Shown: piece by piece, positions 63,154 to 64,000 of the stretch
How the letters are laid out: the number at the start of each line of letters is the position of its first letter
How positions within the stretch are numbered: position 1 is the stretch's first letter
From: Roseibacillus ishigakijimensis
GTDB taxonomy: Bacteria; Verrucomicrobiota; Verrucomicrobiia; Verrucomicrobiales; Akkermansiaceae
Direction of reading: 5' to 3'
Assembly (NCBI RefSeq): GCF_016595415.1
Contig: NZ_JAENIO010000015.1
Coordinates: 1-64,000, forward strand
Length of the DNA: 64,000 nt
Made by a program: the position numbers and the translations under genes
The notes under the pieces: model-generated
Seen by the model: only the letters and a program-made list of their open reading frames with translations
What the model was told of the DNA's origin: nothing
Database searches by the model: none

Positions 63154-64000
63154 ATGCGTCTCTGGCTTTTGTTTCTCCTCGCTCCCCTGCTCGCTGTCGC
63201 GCAGCCCAATATCATCCTCATGCTGAGCGATGACCTAGGTTATGGCGAGATTCAGCACCTCAATCCCGAGCGGGGAAAAATTCCCACCCCGCACTTCGAC
63301 GAACTGGCCCGCAGCGGGATGACCTTCACCGATGCCCACAGCGCGTCCTCGGTCTGCACGCCCACCCGCTACACCCTGCTCACCGGTCGCTACTCCTGGC
63401 GCACCCGCTTGCAAAAAGGCGTCCTCACCGGCGGGCCCTCGCTCATTGCCCCCGACCGGGTCACCTTGCCCAAGCTCCTTTCCCAAGCTGGCTACGAGAC
63501 CGCCATCATCGGTAAGTGGCATCTCGGCATGCTCTACGATGGCGAACACGTGCAGGGAAAGGTCGCGGTGGGAGCGAAGGTGACCCACGGCCCCCTCGAT
63601 CGCGGGGGCTTCGACTTCTTCCGCGGTTTTCACCACGCCCGGCAGATGGATGTCTGGATCGAGGACGACCGGGTGAGCGAACGCATCGAGCCCATCGAGA
63701 TGCTCCCGCGACTCACCGAAGCAGCCGTGGCCTTCATCCAGAAGCGGGAGAAGGGCGACGCGCCCTTCTTCCTCTACCTCCCCTGGAACTCGCCCCACAG
63801 CCCGGTGGTGCCGACCAAGGAATGGCAGGGGCGCAGCGGGCTCAATGCCCACGCGGATTTCGTGATGCAGACCGACGACAGCCATGGTCGGGTGATGGCT
63901 GCACTACGCGAAAGCGGTTTGCTCGAGAACACCCTCGTCATTGTCTCCTCCGACAACGGCACCTCGGCTCCCACTGCCAAAAAGGACGAATTGGAAAAGA
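63154..64000 (+). CDS. Secreted arylsulfatase-type sulfatase (5' part, truncated by window end)
   Basis: The first 282 codons of a sulfatase. Signal peptide MRLWLLFLLAPLLAVAQ, then PNIILMLSDDLGYG with the metal-binding Asp pair. The active-site motif CTPTR starts at C68 (CxPxR), so the cysteine is to be converted to formylglycine. GKWHLG and the SPHSP metal/substrate motifs follow, and DNGT near the window end. Type I sulfatases of PVC bacteria act on algal or host sulfated polysaccharides; the substrate here is unknown. The rest of the gene lies outside the window. Confidence 0.92.
   Translation, partial: MRLWLLFLLAPLLAVAQPNIILMLSDDLGYGEIQHLNPERGKIPTPHFDELARSGMTFTDAHSASSVCTPTRYTLLTGRYSWRTRLQKGVLTGGPSLIAPDRVTLPKLLSQAGYETAIIGKWHLGMLYDGEHVQGKVAVGAKVTHGPLDRGGFDFFRGFHHARQMDVWIEDDRVSERIEPIEMLPRLTEAAVAFIQKREKGDAPFFLYLPWNSPHSPVVPTKEWQGRSGLNAHADFVMQTDDSHGRVMAALRESGLLENTLVIVSSDNGTSAPTAKKDELEK

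Overview
This 64 kb window reads as chromosomal DNA of a Gram-negative, GC-rich member of the PVC superphylum, most likely the Verrucomicrobiota (Verrucomicrobiales). The clues are a large secreted c-type cytochrome/beta-propeller protein of the type common in Planctomycetes and Verrucomicrobia, a secreted CxPxR sulfatase, Tat-exported Gfo/Idh/MocA oxidoreductases, a type II secretion cluster of divergent composition, and abundant palindromic repeats with a REP-associated tyrosine transposase. No 16S rRNA or tRNA gene is visible, so the taxonomic call is inference.

Layout. 0-2.6 kb: palindromic repeat DNA, then the conserved pair HD-domain (PgpH-like) protein and ybeY. 2.8-7.3 kb: S41 protease, DCC-family protein, Tat-exported oxidoreductase behind a clear sigma70 promoter, and a secreted formylglycine-enzyme-fold protein. 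7.3-15.8 kb: one long minus-strand operon of type II secretion genes in the order G-H-I-J-K-L-M-x-D followed by two small genes; the ATPase (GspE) and platform protein (GspF) are not here. 16.7-18.5 kb: an AAA ATPase/DUF4276 pair that looks like a defence module, next to mutL. 20.9-24.3 kb: HesB/IscA, RNase P RNA, an OmpA-like protein and an M42 aminopeptidase. 24.5-30.1 kb: galM, a DUF218 gene broken by an amber codon, the cytochrome/propeller protein and a double-domain LOG-family protein. 30.1-30.8 kb is non-coding and framed by 55-base inverted repeats. 30.8-36.4 kb: monomeric isocitrate dehydrogenase, a Septu-like ATPase/HNH pair, an IMPase and ispF. 36.4-43.0 kb: a complete RND efflux operon led by its own TetR regulator, with tandem operator-like palindromes over the promoter. 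43-50.5 kb: rhomboid protease, secG with a minisatellite-encoded acidic tail, a secreted C39-like protein, panD, a zinc-ribbon membrane protein, a CT398-like coiled-coil protein and rplS. 50.5-57.8 kb: DJ-1/PfpI protein, a sigma54 activator without a DNA-binding domain, a dynamin-like GTPase, a polysaccharide deacetylase lipoprotein, an SRPBCC/GyrI-like protein and mpl. 57.9-58.9 kb: a RAYT transposase between 57-base inverted repeats. 58.9-64 kb: ABC-F protein, an ABC transporter pair, and the 5' part of a sulfatase gene cut by the window end.

How it fits together. Most genes are housekeeping or envelope functions: protein export (T2SS, SecG), peptidoglycan recycling (Mpl), coenzyme A precursor (PanD), isoprenoid precursor (IspF), DNA repair (MutL), ribosome and RNA processing (L19, RNase P RNA, YbeY). 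Accessory content sits in three places: the two ATPase-led modules (16.7-18.5 and 33.1-35.0 kb), both partly AT-richer than their neighbours, and the RAYT/repeat region. The two ATPase modules and the repeat system are the best candidates for unusual biology. Several family members lack residues normally thought essential (MutL endonuclease motif, third YbeY histidine, FGE cysteine, YugP HExxH, Fis-type HTH), which is itself a noteworthy theme.
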